Shown piece after piece: positions 13,453-19,595 of a stretch of 24,281 bases of DNA (its first letter is position 1; each line of letters starts with the position of its first letter). The notes under the pieces were generated by a model, which ran no database searches, was not told where the DNA came from, and worked only from the letters and a program-made list of their open reading frames with translations. Source of the stretch: a virus; the IMG/VR virus record IMGVR_UViG_3300050821_008073, positions 1 through 24,281 of that record; one strand, 5' to 3'. A program made the translations under genes and the position numbers.

Positions 13453-13644
13453 CTGATTGTCCCTTCAGGTCCGAAAGCACGTTCCCCCGTGCCGTCATTA
13501 TATATACCGCACCGTGCGGGATATGTACAGCTAAATCGTCCCCTCCCGTAAACTTTCTTTCGCTCGCACTCCCACATGGCACGCTTCATGCCGCCGCGTG
13601 CTATCGCTCCCATGCCCGATCAATCCCAGCAGGAGCAATGACCG
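13453..13644. promoter_or_regulatory. Divergent promoter/operator between leftward operon and small terminase
   Basis: On the minus strand a consensus TATAAT lies at 13502-13497, about 45 bases before the start codon at 13452. Immediately upstream, in the spacer expected between -10 and -35, is the palindrome CCGCAC-c-GTGCGG (13507-13519), a good repressor-site candidate. The flanks are unusually A/T-rich for this genome. No clear -35 is seen (CATATC at 17-bp spacing). On the plus strand AGGAG (13631-13635) serves the TTG start of the small terminase. Confidence 0.6.
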
Positions 13645-14274
13645 TTGAGCGAAGCCGTCGACCCCGCGACTACTGCAACGCCACGCGCCAAGTCAGCACC
13701 ACGCCGCTATGGCCTCCGACCGCTGACCGACAAGCAGCGCGCCTTCGTCCAAGCCCTGCGCACCAACGGAGGCAATCGCAGCGCCGCGTATCGTTCTGCC
13801 TACCCTGACAGTTCACCAGATCCCGCCAGCATTCGCTCCATGGCGTCCAATCTCTGCAAGGTCCCCCAGGTCGCCGCGGCGCTCGCTCGGGTCGACAACG
13901 CGGCGCAAGTGGCCGTGCGCGAGCTTGCCGACCGGTACGCGGTGTCCCAGCAGGCGCTGGCGTCCATGCTGATCCGGCTCGCCGCTTATGACGTGCGCGA
14001 CTACTTCGAGATTGAGACAACGCCAGACGGCAAGCGACTGATCGTTAAGGATATTCAGGCGCTCACTCGTGATCAGTCGTATGCGATCGTCGGCATCAAG
14101 ACCGCAAAGGATGGCTCGATCTCGTATGAGTTCGCAGACAAGCGCCAAGCCGCCGTTAACGTCGCCCAGCTGATGGGCCTCATCACCGATCGCGGGGCAT
14201 CGGCCGTCGACCCAGTCACCGGCAAGCCAGTGGATCGGTTCCAGCCCGTGGTGCTGCAGATTGTGAGGAAGTAG
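13645..14274 (+). CDS. terS: Terminase small subunit (Terminase_2 type)
   Basis: This is a 209-residue protein. Residues 27-55 (LTDKQRAFVQALRTNGGNRS ... AYRSAYP) match the N-terminal DNA-binding domain of Terminase_2 small subunits. These recognise the packaging site and hand DNA to the large subunit. The C-terminal half keeps the family pattern: VRELADRYAVSQQALASMLI, DVRDYFEI, KDIQALTRDQ, then VGIKTAKDGS and FADKRQAAVNVAQLMGLI. The start is a TTG at 13645 with AGGAG nine bases upstream. An ATG at 13638 is in another frame with no domain content. Unusually, the large terminase is 5.8 kb downstream, and the gene is followed by a repeat-rich gene-free tract. Confidence 0.88.
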   Translation: MSEAVDPATTATPRAKSAPRRYGLRPLTDKQRAFVQALRTNGGNRSAAYRSAYPDSSPDPASIRSMASNLCKVPQVAAALARVDNAAQVAVRELADRYAVSQQALASMLIRLAAYDVRDYFEIETTPDGKRLIVKDIQALTRDQSYAIVGIKTAKDGSISYEFADKRQAAVNVAQLMGLITDRGASAVDPVTGKPVDRFQPVVLQIVRK

Positions 14275-14319
14275 CGCGCCTGTCCTGTCAATGTCCTGTC
14301 ACGGGTCGGCGCGCTTTCT
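14273..14319 (+). terminator. Hairpin after the small terminase gene
   Basis: AGCGCGCC (14273-14280, beginning in the terS stop codon) pairs with GGCGCGCT (14308-14315), an 8-bp GC-rich stem followed by TTTCTG. The T-run is short and the 27-base loop is long, and the loop holds two copies of TGTCCTGTCA. It may therefore be a weak rho-independent terminator, or part of a cis-acting packaging site. Confidence 0.5.
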
Positions 14320-14389
14320 GTAAGCTATTGGCATTGCTGGCATTGTCGCGCGTAACCCGCTGATTGGTAATCCCCGCGCTGTCCTGTCA
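14281..14389. repeat. Three direct copies of TGTCCTGTCA
   Basis: Identical 10-mers stand at 14281-14290, 14292-14301 and 14380-14389, just downstream of the small terminase gene. Between them GGCATTG is repeated 9 bp apart (14330-14336 and 14339-14345). Short direct repeats beside terS are a common form of small-terminase binding site, so a packaging role is a reasonable inference but is not proven. Confidence 0.6.
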
Positions 14390-14510
14390 TGCGTCGGACC
14401 GTGCGAGCCCATGCCTGCGCACCAGGGCAGCGCCGACCGCGGCAGGCCACCCGGCCCCCAAGGACGTTCGAACTGCGCCATGGCCTGGGTCCCCCCATCC
14501 TCGCTGTGCT

Positions 14511-14630
14511 GAACCCCCCGGGGCCTCGAACATCAGATCGCGCCCGGAATTTTCTGGGAGTTCTGCGGTGGGAGCGATTGACCCCCCGGCCTTGGTGTGA
14601 GGACCGCGCTCGGGAATTTTTGGGAGCGAG
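14511..14630. repeat. Imperfect ~67-bp tandem duplication
   Basis: Unit 1 has ACCCCCCGG at 14513 and CGCGCCCGG-AATTTT-CTGGGAG at 14539-14560. Unit 2 has ACCCCCCGG at 14581 and CGCGCTCGGG-AATTTT-TGGGAG at 14605-14626. The two conserved blocks are offset by 67-68 bp in the same order, with diverged sequence between them. It looks like an old tandem duplication with two preserved boxes, the pattern expected of repeated binding sites. Confidence 0.6.
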
Positions 14631-14748
14631 TTTTGGCGAATCGGCACCTGGGCGGTGCGTTTGGAATTTCGCTGTGTGAAACGCGAATGGGGGTTTGGTG
14701 GGGAAATGGTGTTGGTTCACGGTGTTGTGATAATTCGTGGGTATTTGC

Positions 14749-14774
14749 GGTACCCCGTAGGACACCGGGGTACC
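14749..14774. repeat. 9-bp inverted repeat with 8-base loop
   Basis: GGTACCCCG (14749-14757) and CGGGGTACC (14766-14774) are perfect complements around TAGGACAC. No T-run follows on either strand. An alternating purine/pyrimidine stretch of 20 bases (14779-14798, mostly CG) lies five bases further on, which could adopt unusual DNA structure. It may be an operator, a packaging element or an origin element. Confidence 0.6.
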
Positions 14775-15159
14775 CAGTTACGCGCGCGCGCATGTGCGGG
14801 AAAGAGTTTTCGTAGGCCGCGTGCACGACCTGTAGCCAAGGTTACGGATGAAATCGTATCGGAATTTCAAGGCTGGTGGTGATCGCGGGAACAAGCTGGT
14901 CCGGGCGAAGGGTCTTGGTCGGCAGTCGAGCGGGGCTGCTGGGCCGTGCGTCAGCTTGGTGACTGGACGGGTTTGGGCGCCTGCGCCGGCTCAGGACGCC
15001 AAGCCGCGATACTCGGGCATCAACGGCTCGCCCAACCGATAGCCTGGTTGAGCCAGTAGCGTGCGGCCCAGCGGGCGAATGGATCAGAATGTCTGGCCCA
15101 GATCGCCGCTGCGGTCATGCAGGAGCGGAAGCAGCTATCTGCGTACCAGGGCGGCTCTT

Positions 15160-15342
15160 TCACCGCAGCCCCTCGACGCGATCGACGGTGATCCAGTGAG
15201 GCCTGCCGGCGAGGCTGATCTTGATCAGCGACCCGTCGGCTCTGGTGGCCTCGACGTGGAACTCGATCAGCACCTTCGCCCCCGGTTGGATGGGGGGATA
15301 GTAGGCGACGGTTGGTGGGGCGGCGTCAAGACGGTTGCTCAT
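15160..15342 (-). CDS. Hypothetical phage protein
   Basis: This is a 60-residue protein starting MSNRLDAAPPTVAYYPPIQP. Predicted strands (GAKVLIEFHVEATRADGSLI, HWITVDRVEGL) suggest a small beta fold. The ATG overlaps the stop of the membrane-protein gene upstream (ATGA). The open frame extends to 15570, but that extension would lie under two coupled genes. It is the last gene of a three-gene leftward cassette set among rightward genes. No family is recognised. Confidence 0.65.
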   Translation of the reverse strand: MSNRLDAAPPTVAYYPPIQPGAKVLIEFHVEATRADGSLIKISLAGRPHWITVDRVEGLR

Positions 15343-15521
15343 GGGCGGCGTTCCGGGATGCGGCTGCGGAGGAAGCTGCCGATGGAGGACGTCACCGCGG
15401 CGAGTGTCGCGAGGGCCAGGGAGAGGACCGGTGCTGGTCCGATCAGGACCGAGAACCATGTTCCGATGGCGAGGCCGGTCATTGAGCCGGCGAGCCAATC
15501 CCACCAGCGCTGCGGGATCAT
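15339..15521 (-). CDS. Small two-helix membrane protein (holin candidate)
   Basis: This is a 60-residue protein: a Trp-rich N-terminus (MIPQRWWDWLAG), a hydrophobic helix (SMTGLAIGTWFSVLIG), a short turn with Pro, a second hydrophobic helix (VLSLALATLAAVTSSIG) and a basic tail (RSRIPERRP). Two helices, small size and a charged end are the shape of class II holins, but the topology alone is weak evidence and no endolysin is adjacent. It overlaps both neighbours by ATGA. It could equally be a superinfection-exclusion or other inner-membrane protein. Confidence 0.65.
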   Translation of the reverse strand: MIPQRWWDWLAGSMTGLAIGTWFSVLIGPAPVLSLALATLAAVTSSIGSFLRSRIPERRP

Positions 15522-15853
15522 GCCGGCACCCTGGCGATGATTGTGCCGATGGTCTCGGATAGGCGCGCATTAGTCTCGATCACGCGGTCCACGGCCTCCT
15601 TGAGCGGTCCAAGGTCGAGCGGCGACCGTGGCGCCCCGGCCCGCAGATGCTCGATCTCGGCCACGGCGTCGCGGAGCACATCGCGCATAGAACCGACGTC
15701 GAGCGGCCGCTCCATGGACCTTTCGAGGAACCTCTCATGTAGCCCCAGAGCGCCTTTCAGCCGCGTCAGCACGTCGTCCGGTGTGGTCGGATTGAACGCG
15801 GAGTCTTGGAACCGGCTGCTGATGCCGTTCGGGGGATGGTGAAGTTCGGCCAT
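15518..15853 (-). CDS. Hypothetical helical phage protein
   Basis: This is a 111-residue protein starting MAELHHPPNGISSRFQDSAF. The body is a series of charged amphipathic helices (LTRLKGALGLHERFLERSME, MRDVLRDAVAEIEHLR, LKEAVDRVIETNARL) likely to form a coiled coil. GGAG nine bases upstream supports the ATG at 15853. It is the first gene of the leftward cassette and its stop overlaps the ATG of the two-helix membrane protein, so they probably work together. No family is recognised. Confidence 0.7.
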   Translation of the reverse strand: MAELHHPPNGISSRFQDSAFNPTTPDDVLTRLKGALGLHERFLERSMERPLDVGSMRDVLRDAVAEIEHLRAGAPRSPLDLGPLKEAVDRVIETNARLSETIGTIIARVPA

Positions 15854-16097
15854 TCGGCAAGCTCCTTCATGTTCGGGCTTGCCTCGGCCGGTGCGGCACC
15901 ATATCGGGAGGTGCCATTTGGCTGATGCGTGCCCTGGATCCGTGTCAGTCGCCCTCGGGGCTGCGAACCCCGCTGGCCATCCGAAAATAGCCGCAAGCCC
16001 GTCCCCAGCGCAAGCCGGGTGGCGGGCTTCGCGTTTCTAGGGTTATACTGCGACACCCCAGCGAGGGCTGCGGGTTACGAGCACTAGGAGCAGCACC
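15854..16097. promoter_or_regulatory. Divergent intergenic region
   Basis: This gene-free gap lies between the leftward cassette and the rightward late run. AAGCCCG (15995-16001) and CGGGCTT (16023-16029) form an inverted repeat. TATACT (16044-16049) is a possible -10 for the rightward gene at 16098, but no convincing -35 is visible. AGGAG before 16098 is its ribosome site. Promoters for both directions are expected here, but none is secure. Confidence 0.35.
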
Positions 16098-16337
16098 GTG
16101 TACCTCAAGATTATGGATGCGAACTCCGCATCTGATGCCGAGTCGCGAAAAACCTATCTCATGTTGGCCGATGTGATATCGGTCAAATTCTCTCGCGCTT
16201 TGGGCGCAGGCCCCGCGCCGGAGATGGAGACCGTGGCATTCGTCCGGCTTAGATCCGGGGAACTGCAAACGCACCATGTCCCGGGTGATGCGTATCTCAT
16301 GAATGACGATGGGAAGACGATTTCATCCTCAACATGA
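16098..16337 (+). CDS. Hypothetical phage protein
   Basis: This is a 79-residue protein from a GTG at 16098 with AGGAG about nine bases upstream. It has predicted beta strands (YLMLADVISVKFSRAL, METVAFVRLRSGELQTHHV) and an acidic end (NDDGKTISSST). It is the first gene of the rightward run after the divergent region. No family is recognised. The good ribosome site and its position are the main support. Confidence 0.6.
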   Translation: MYLKIMDANSASDAESRKTYLMLADVISVKFSRALGAGPAPEMETVAFVRLRSGELQTHHVPGDAYLMNDDGKTISSST

Positions 16338-16536
16338 GCAGTTTCGGACGCTAATAGCGCGCCGACGTCGGAAAATGCTTGAATCGCAGCGCATGAGCGG
16401 TCATATCGCGGCTGTCCCTGCGGCTTTTCGTCCCCCGATCAGCCGCGCACAGGTCCAGGTCATGGCGCCCCGTCCGAAAGATGGCTGGCGCCATGACCAC
16501 GTCTGGGCCATGGTGACCCCGCATAACTTACCCTGA
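16303..16536 (+). CDS. Possible small hypothetical protein
   Basis: This is an open frame of 77 codons with a basic N-terminus and the ending GWRHDHVWAMVTPHNLP. No ribosome site precedes the ATG at 16303 or the later in-frame ATGs at 16375 and 16393, and the first 35 bases overlap the gene before it. The only support is its stop lying 17 bases before a good terminator, as expected for the last gene of a transcript. It could be untranslated sequence. Confidence 0.3.
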   Translation: MTMGRRFHPQHEQFRTLIARRRRKMLESQRMSGHIAAVPAAFRPPISRAQVQVMAPRPKDGWRHDHVWAMVTPHNLP

Positions 16537-16551
16537 TCGGATAGCAAAACT

Positions 16552-16584
16552 GCGGCCGTCCCATGCCAGAGGCGGCCGTTTTTC
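16552..16584 (+). terminator. Rho-independent terminator
   Basis: CGGCCG (16553-16558) and CGGCCG (16573-16578, self-complementary) form a GC stem that can extend inward by two pairs around a 10-base loop. TTTTTC (16579-16584) follows directly. Stem plus T-run in the plus direction is a standard intrinsic terminator. It separates the 16098-16536 segment from the genes starting at 16646. Confidence 0.8.
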
Positions 16585-16645
16585 TTGCATCGGCGTGGCA
16601 ATCGGGGCGAATGTGGCGTTCATTGCCACCTCGGGGGACGCCAGC

Positions 16646-16810
16646 ATGCGCAACACCGACCCGCTTCGAAACGCCTATCCGGGCGACTTCTTCCACGTGA
16701 AGCCGCGGAAGGACTGGGCGGCAACGGTGATCGCGATCTGTGCCTTGGTGGTCTGCCTGGTGCTGACCGTGCTGTTCACCTCGGCGCTCCTTGGGTGGCC
16801 GATCGGATGA
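16646..16810 (+). CDS. Small single-helix membrane protein
   Basis: This is a 54-residue protein starting MRNTDPLRNAYPGDFFHVKP, with one predicted transmembrane helix at about 25-48 (TVIAICALVVCLVLTVLFTS). GGGGG about eight bases upstream supports the ATG at 16646 over the GTG at 16595. The basic segment (KPRKDW) before the helix suggests the N-terminus stays in the cytoplasm. The next gene overlaps its stop (ATGA). The function is unknown. It is the first gene after the terminator. Confidence 0.65.
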   Translation: MRNTDPLRNAYPGDFFHVKPRKDWAATVIAICALVVCLVLTVLFTSALLGWPIG

Positions 16811-17046
16811 TCAAGGAATATCGGACGGACCCGGATATCGAATATCGGAACAACCCCGATGGCGGCTCCTCGGTCGAATATCTGACCTGGCACCATCGTG
16901 TTGCAGTCGACCTCCGCTACGTGACCACCGCAACACCATATATCGCCGGTTCGACGTGCATCGGGGTGGTGGGACGCATCAGCACGTTCGCAATCGACGT
17001 TGAATATGAGGTCTTTGTTCGTGACTGGCAGAGCGTGAAGCGATGA
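16807..17046 (+). CDS. Hypothetical beta-rich phage protein
   Basis: This is a 79-residue protein starting MIKEYRTDPDIEYRNNPDGG. Alternating hydrophobic residues (VAVDLRYVTTATPYIAGSTC, ISTFAIDVEYEVFV) predict a beta-sheet protein. ATGA overlaps tie it to the membrane proteins on both sides. No family is recognised. Coupling to membrane proteins may mean it acts near the envelope, but that is speculation. Confidence 0.65.
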   Translation: MIKEYRTDPDIEYRNNPDGGSSVEYLTWHHRVAVDLRYVTTATPYIAGSTCIGVVGRISTFAIDVEYEVFVRDWQSVKR

Positions 17047-17237
17047 GAGGCATGCTTGGTGGGCTCCCGGGCTTGGTCGTCGCCTGCACCGTTACGGGCG
17101 GCTGGGTCGGCATTGGCGGATCGGCGGTCGCGGTGCGGCTGCTCTCGCCGGCCGATGAGCGTGCATTCGGCGCGCTGTTGATCGCGTTCATGTGCACGGG
17201 CATCGCTACGTTGGTTGCCTGGGGCGACGTGGCATGA
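17043..17237 (+). CDS. Small two-helix membrane protein
   Basis: This is a 64-residue protein with two predicted transmembrane helices (LVVACTVTGGWVGIGGSAVA and AFGALLIAFMCTGIATLVAW) joined by a charged turn (SPADER). It begins and ends with ATGA overlaps with its neighbours. The topology would allow a holin or another small inner-membrane role, and no sequence signature decides. It is the second membrane protein in this three-gene group. Confidence 0.65.
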   Translation: MRGMLGGLPGLVVACTVTGGWVGIGGSAVAVRLLSPADERAFGALLIAFMCTGIATLVAWGDVA

Positions 17238-17614
17238 ACGGCTCCGAGATCCAGGGCCTGAAGCTGGCGATCCCGAAAAAGCGGCGCGAGGAGCGGTGCG
17301 ACACCTGCTATTGGGTCCACCATGACGCGATGCGCGGGCTCGCCTGCCATGGTGCACCACCGACGGCCCACGTCCTGCAGGAGCAGGAGACGCCGCCGGT
17401 GATGAACCCGCTCCGGCCCGGCGAAGTCATCCCCGGTCGGATGCGGTTGCGGCCGATCACGGTCTGGCCGCCGGTGGCCCCGGACGACTTCTGCCGCCAC
17501 TGGGACCTCCGCGCCGGGCCGGCAGTGTCCGCGATTCCCCGACTCGGTGAACCGGACCTTGAACCTGGGGCGCCGCTCGAGGAAGTCCAGGCGGTCCCGA
17601 GCAATGGCGGTTGA
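17234..17614 (+). CDS. Cys-motif phage protein (CxxC...C...C-x-x-W type)
   Basis: This is a 126-residue protein. CDTCYW (residues ~22-27) is followed by LACHGAPP and then WPPVAPDDFCRHWD. This resembles a widespread small phage protein pattern (C..CRfW ... CrR.PP ... WP.....DWCgeW), probably a metal-binding fold of unknown role. The C-terminal 35 residues are acidic and proline-rich. The ATG overlaps the preceding stop (ATGA) and the next gene begins eleven bases before its own stop. Confidence 0.75.
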   Translation: MNGSEIQGLKLAIPKKRREERCDTCYWVHHDAMRGLACHGAPPTAHVLQEQETPPVMNPLRPGEVIPGRMRLRPITVWPPVAPDDFCRHWDLRAGPAVSAIPRLGEPDLEPGAPLEEVQAVPSNGG

Positions 17615-17999
17615 CGGGGTCGCCCTAAACTCAATGAGTCATCCTCGTGGCAAGAGACGCGCGCCGCGGGACATCTCGGCTGCTTCAGTCGAGACGGTCG
17701 AACTCGAACGAGACGACGAAACCGGCCATCTACGCATAATCGTCGGTCCCGTGGCCCTCTCCTCGGACGCGGCTGCGCGAGGATGGGGTCGCGTAGAGAC
17801 AATTGTCGAATGTCGGACCGCTACCGGGACAGCGCCAGGCCGGTTGGCCTGCGACGTTCACCCTGATGGAAGTTCGATCTATGTGATGTCCCCGGATGGC
17901 GCCAACTCCCTGATTTTGCGGCTCTCGACGGCCAAAGCGCTACTCGATCTGCTACCGAAGGCGATCATCATGGCAGAGGTTGTTGGCCGTGGCGGTTGA
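17604..17999 (+). CDS. Hypothetical phage protein
   Basis: This is a 131-residue protein starting MAVDGVALNSMSHPRGKRRA. A basic N-terminus is followed by strands (VETVELERDD, HLRIIVGPVALSS, SSIYVMSPDGANSLILRLS) and a C-terminal helix (AKALLDLLPKAIIMAEVV). The start at 17604 overlaps the preceding gene slightly. An in-frame ATG at 17634 is the alternative, and neither has a strong ribosome site. No family is recognised. Confidence 0.6.
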   Translation: MAVDGVALNSMSHPRGKRRAPRDISAASVETVELERDDETGHLRIIVGPVALSSDAAARGWGRVETIVECRTATGTAPGRLACDVHPDGSSIYVMSPDGANSLILRLSTAKALLDLLPKAIIMAEVVGRGG

Positions 18000-18201
18000 C
18001 GTCACGAACCACTCGGTCCTGGTGATCGCCCGCGGCCAATCGCGTGAGGTGGTCGGCCGGCCCGGGCACATGACGCTGGAGGCGGCCGTGCAGGTCGCGG
18101 CGTCGGCCGGTGGCAAGCTGGTCGCCCTCCGGCTGAACCGAGGGCTCTCCAAGGACGGCGGCGTCCGACTTATATCTGTGCAGCAGGGGACGGGACGGTA
18201 A
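17989..18201 (+). CDS. Small hypothetical phage protein
   Basis: This is a 70-residue protein from a GTG at 17989 with GAGG nine bases upstream (TTG codons at 17980 and 17983 are alternatives). It shows a compact strand/helix pattern: HSVLVIARGQS, TLEAAVQVAASAGGKLVALR, GGVRLISVQ. It overlaps the preceding stop by eleven bases, and its own TAA overlaps the next ATG (TAATG). The fold looks like a small alpha/beta domain. No family is recognised. Confidence 0.6.
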   Translation: MAVDVTNHSVLVIARGQSREVVGRPGHMTLEAAVQVAASAGGKLVALRLNRGLSKDGGVRLISVQQGTGR

Positions 18202-18392
18202 TGCCGTTGATTCACTCTGCCTCGAAGGCCGACGTCGGGGAGAATATAGGTCGCGAACGGGAGGCCGGAAAACCGGAGCGACAAAGCATCGCCATTGCGC
18301 TAAACGTGCAGCGAGAGGCGCAGCACGCTCACCACGACCCTGAGCACAAGGAAGCACACCATGGCCGAGTCGAGCGCACACGCGCCGGGTAA
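18201..18392 (+). CDS. DUF6496-like small phage protein
   Basis: This is a 63-residue protein starting MPLIHSASKADVGENIGRER, then EAGKPERQSIAIALNVQRE. This matches the familiar phage pattern MPL-x-S-x-SK-x...NI-x...E...AGKP-x-KQ-x-IAIA-x-x-x-R, found in many prophages (DUF6496-type) and of unknown function. The last third is unusually His-rich (AQHAHHDPEHKEAHH). The ATG overlaps the upstream TAA. The 3' end overlaps the next, histidine-rich gene by 32 bases in another frame. Confidence 0.8.
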   Translation: MPLIHSASKADVGENIGREREAGKPERQSIAIALNVQREAQHAHHDPEHKEAHHGRVERTRAG

Positions 18393-18735
18393 CCTGATCA
18401 ACTCGGACGACAGCGGCGGGATCCGCCAGCGCGCCCGCATGGGCGAGGGCAAAGGGCCGGTCGGGGCGTCGAACTTCGGCGTCGGGCCGCTGCCAGGCCA
18501 TGCCGTGGCGCACAATCACGGGGACCACATGCCGCACGACGGCGTCCATCTCGGCGATCACGAGCGCGCCGGTCCGCCAGCGCTGCACATGGGCGACGAT
18601 AACATGCACGCGACGGCGCACAGCCACCACGGGCCACATCACCACAACCACGACCACCACCACCTGCTCAACCACGACGAGGTCCGGCCGCATCACGTCG
18701 ACGGGCACAAGGGCCACAAGCGCGGGAAGCGCTGA
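18361..18735 (+). CDS. Histidine-rich phage protein
   Basis: This is a 124-residue protein with about 25 histidines, almost all after residue 47, in runs such as HATAHSHHGPHHHNHDHHHL, and a basic end (GHKRGKR). The N-terminal part is polar and Gly-rich. AAGGAAG about eight bases upstream supports the ATG at 18361. Such His density usually means binding of nickel, zinc or copper ions, or a pH-sensitive structure. I know of no phage family to which I can assign it. The reading frame is supported by its ribosome site and position. The repetitive CAC/CAT codons could also reflect local sequence expansion. Confidence 0.65.
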   Translation: MAESSAHAPGNLINSDDSGGIRQRARMGEGKGPVGASNFGVGPLPGHAVAHNHGDHMPHDGVHLGDHERAGPPALHMGDDNMHATAHSHHGPHHHNHDHHHLLNHDEVRPHHVDGHKGHKRGKR

Positions 18736-18801
18736 GTTTCCATTTCCGATTATTGGCGGGTTTTGGCCTGAAACTGGCCCGAAACTAGCCCGGGAGCGAG
18801 C
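18736..18801. promoter_or_regulatory. Short gap with tandem 11-bp repeats
   Basis: GGCCTGAAACT (18765-18775) is followed directly by GGCCCGAAACT (18776-18786), a tandem repeat with one mismatch and a period of about one helical turn. The preceding 25 bases are T-rich for this genome. GGGAG before 18802 is the ribosome site. It could be a promoter or operator for the genes that follow, and no clear -35/-10 pair is seen. Confidence 0.4.
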
Positions 18802-19296
18802 ATGAGCGACACCGAGACGACCGCCGCCGTTCCTGGCGAGACCGAGATACACCCCCCAGAGCAGACTGATGCTGCCGGGGCCGCTCCGGATGCCAGCGAT
18901 GGGTCCGGAGCGGCTGCCTCTGGGGATGAACCGACCGACCGCGAAGCCGCGGTCCAGCGACTCGGGGTCGCGACCGACGCCGCGCTGAACGAGATGGGGT
19001 ACGAGCGGGCCACGACCGAACCGCTCACCGAGGTGGAAGCGCAGATCGCGCCCCCGCCACCCCCGACTCTCGGCATCCTGATCCACGACATGGGCGACGG
19101 CAACGCCGGGATCCACGCGATCGAGCCCGACGGCACAGAGCACGCGATCTCGATGCCGATGGCGCACGGCGCGCTGATCGCGTTCATGGACATGATCCGC
19201 GGTCGGCTGCCCGAACTCGGCAACCGGGCGACGGCCTACACGGTCAAAAAGCCGGGTGATGACGACGAGCCGGCCGAACCTCCGGCGGCCGCATGA
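18802..19296 (+). CDS. Acidic hypothetical phage protein
   Basis: This is a 164-residue protein. The first ~60 residues are low-complexity and acidic (Glu, Asp, Ala, Pro, Gly). A folded part follows with TLGILIHDMGDGNAGIHAIE, HAISMPMAHGALIAFMDMIR and an acidic end. GGGAG about six bases upstream supports the ATG. Its position before the packaging genes could suit an assembly or scaffold-like role, but that is only a guess from charge and location. No family is recognised. The next gene overlaps it by ATGA. Confidence 0.7.
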   Translation: MSDTETTAAVPGETEIHPPEQTDAAGAAPDASDGSGAAASGDEPTDREAAVQRLGVATDAALNEMGYERATTEPLTEVEAQIAPPPPPTLGILIHDMGDGNAGIHAIEPDGTEHAISMPMAHGALIAFMDMIRGRLPELGNRATAYTVKKPGDDDEPAEPPAAA

Positions 19297-19595
19297 CCAT
19301 CACCACCGGCAACGAGCCGAAGGGACTGAGCGGAGGCACCAGGATGGCGAAAACCACGTTCACCCCGAGCGGCGGCGTCAAAGCATCCAGCCGGCATGCT
19401 TCCGAGAAGCGCGGTCACACGATGAAGGGTGGCGGCTTTCCGATCGAGGACAAGGCCGACCTAGCGCGGGCCAAGCACGACATCGGCCGGGCGAAGAACC
19501 CCGCCGCGGCGCGCGCCTGGGTAAACAAGCGGGCGAAGCAGCTTGGCGGCGCTCCGGTCGGCGCCCACGCGCACCACCCGCCGGCGCACCGATGA
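19293..19595 (+). CDS. Small basic phage protein with GGGFPIEDKADLARA motif
   Basis: This is a 100-residue basic protein. The segment GGGFPIEDKADLARAKHDIG, then NPAAARAWVNKRAKQLG, resembles the FPI-x-D-x-x-D-L-x-x-A...RAK-x-LG signature at the end of several phage structural or assembly-associated proteins (DUF6582-like). It begins at ATG 19293 (ATGA overlap). A second in-frame ATG at 19344 has GGAGG upstream and is a real alternative. It ends in a short His-rich tail (GAHAHHPPAHR). The exact role is unknown. Confidence 0.7.
   Translation: MTITTGNEPKGLSGGTRMAKTTFTPSGGVKASSRHASEKRGHTMKGGGFPIEDKADLARAKHDIGRAKNPAAARAWVNKRAKQLGGAPVGAHAHHPPAHR

Larger units (their letters stand above)
14275..15159. 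other. 885-bp gene-free tract with repeats and compositional shift
   Basis: No convincing gene is seen. The plus frame 14848-15042 has no ribosome site or recognisable content. The tract holds the terS-proximal hairpin, 10-mer repeats, a ~67-bp imperfect tandem duplication, a KpnI-type inverted repeat, a markedly G/T-rich plus strand around 14680-14750 and an alternating purine-pyrimidine run (14779-14798). A GANTC site lies at 14638. The size and repeat load suggest a cis-acting region such as a packaging site or an origin. Confidence 0.5.

Noticed and set aside
14281-14389. CRISPR-like array from the repeated 10-mers.
   Set aside because: The repeats are too short, the spacing is irregular (11 and 88 bp) and there are no cas genes. 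Binding-site repeats are more likely.
14848-15042. Plus-strand frame of 64 codons in the gene-free tract.
   Set aside because: There is no ribosome site, no recognisable pattern and no coupling to a neighbour.
15995-16035. AAGCCCG/CGGGCTT hairpin followed by GCGTTTCT as a terminator.
   Set aside because: No plus-strand gene ends upstream, the loop is 21 bases and the T-run is poor.
17968-19167. Minus-strand frame of 399 codons across the His-rich region.
   Set aside because: It is a low-complexity Val/Arg-rich antisense of several coupled plus-strand genes.
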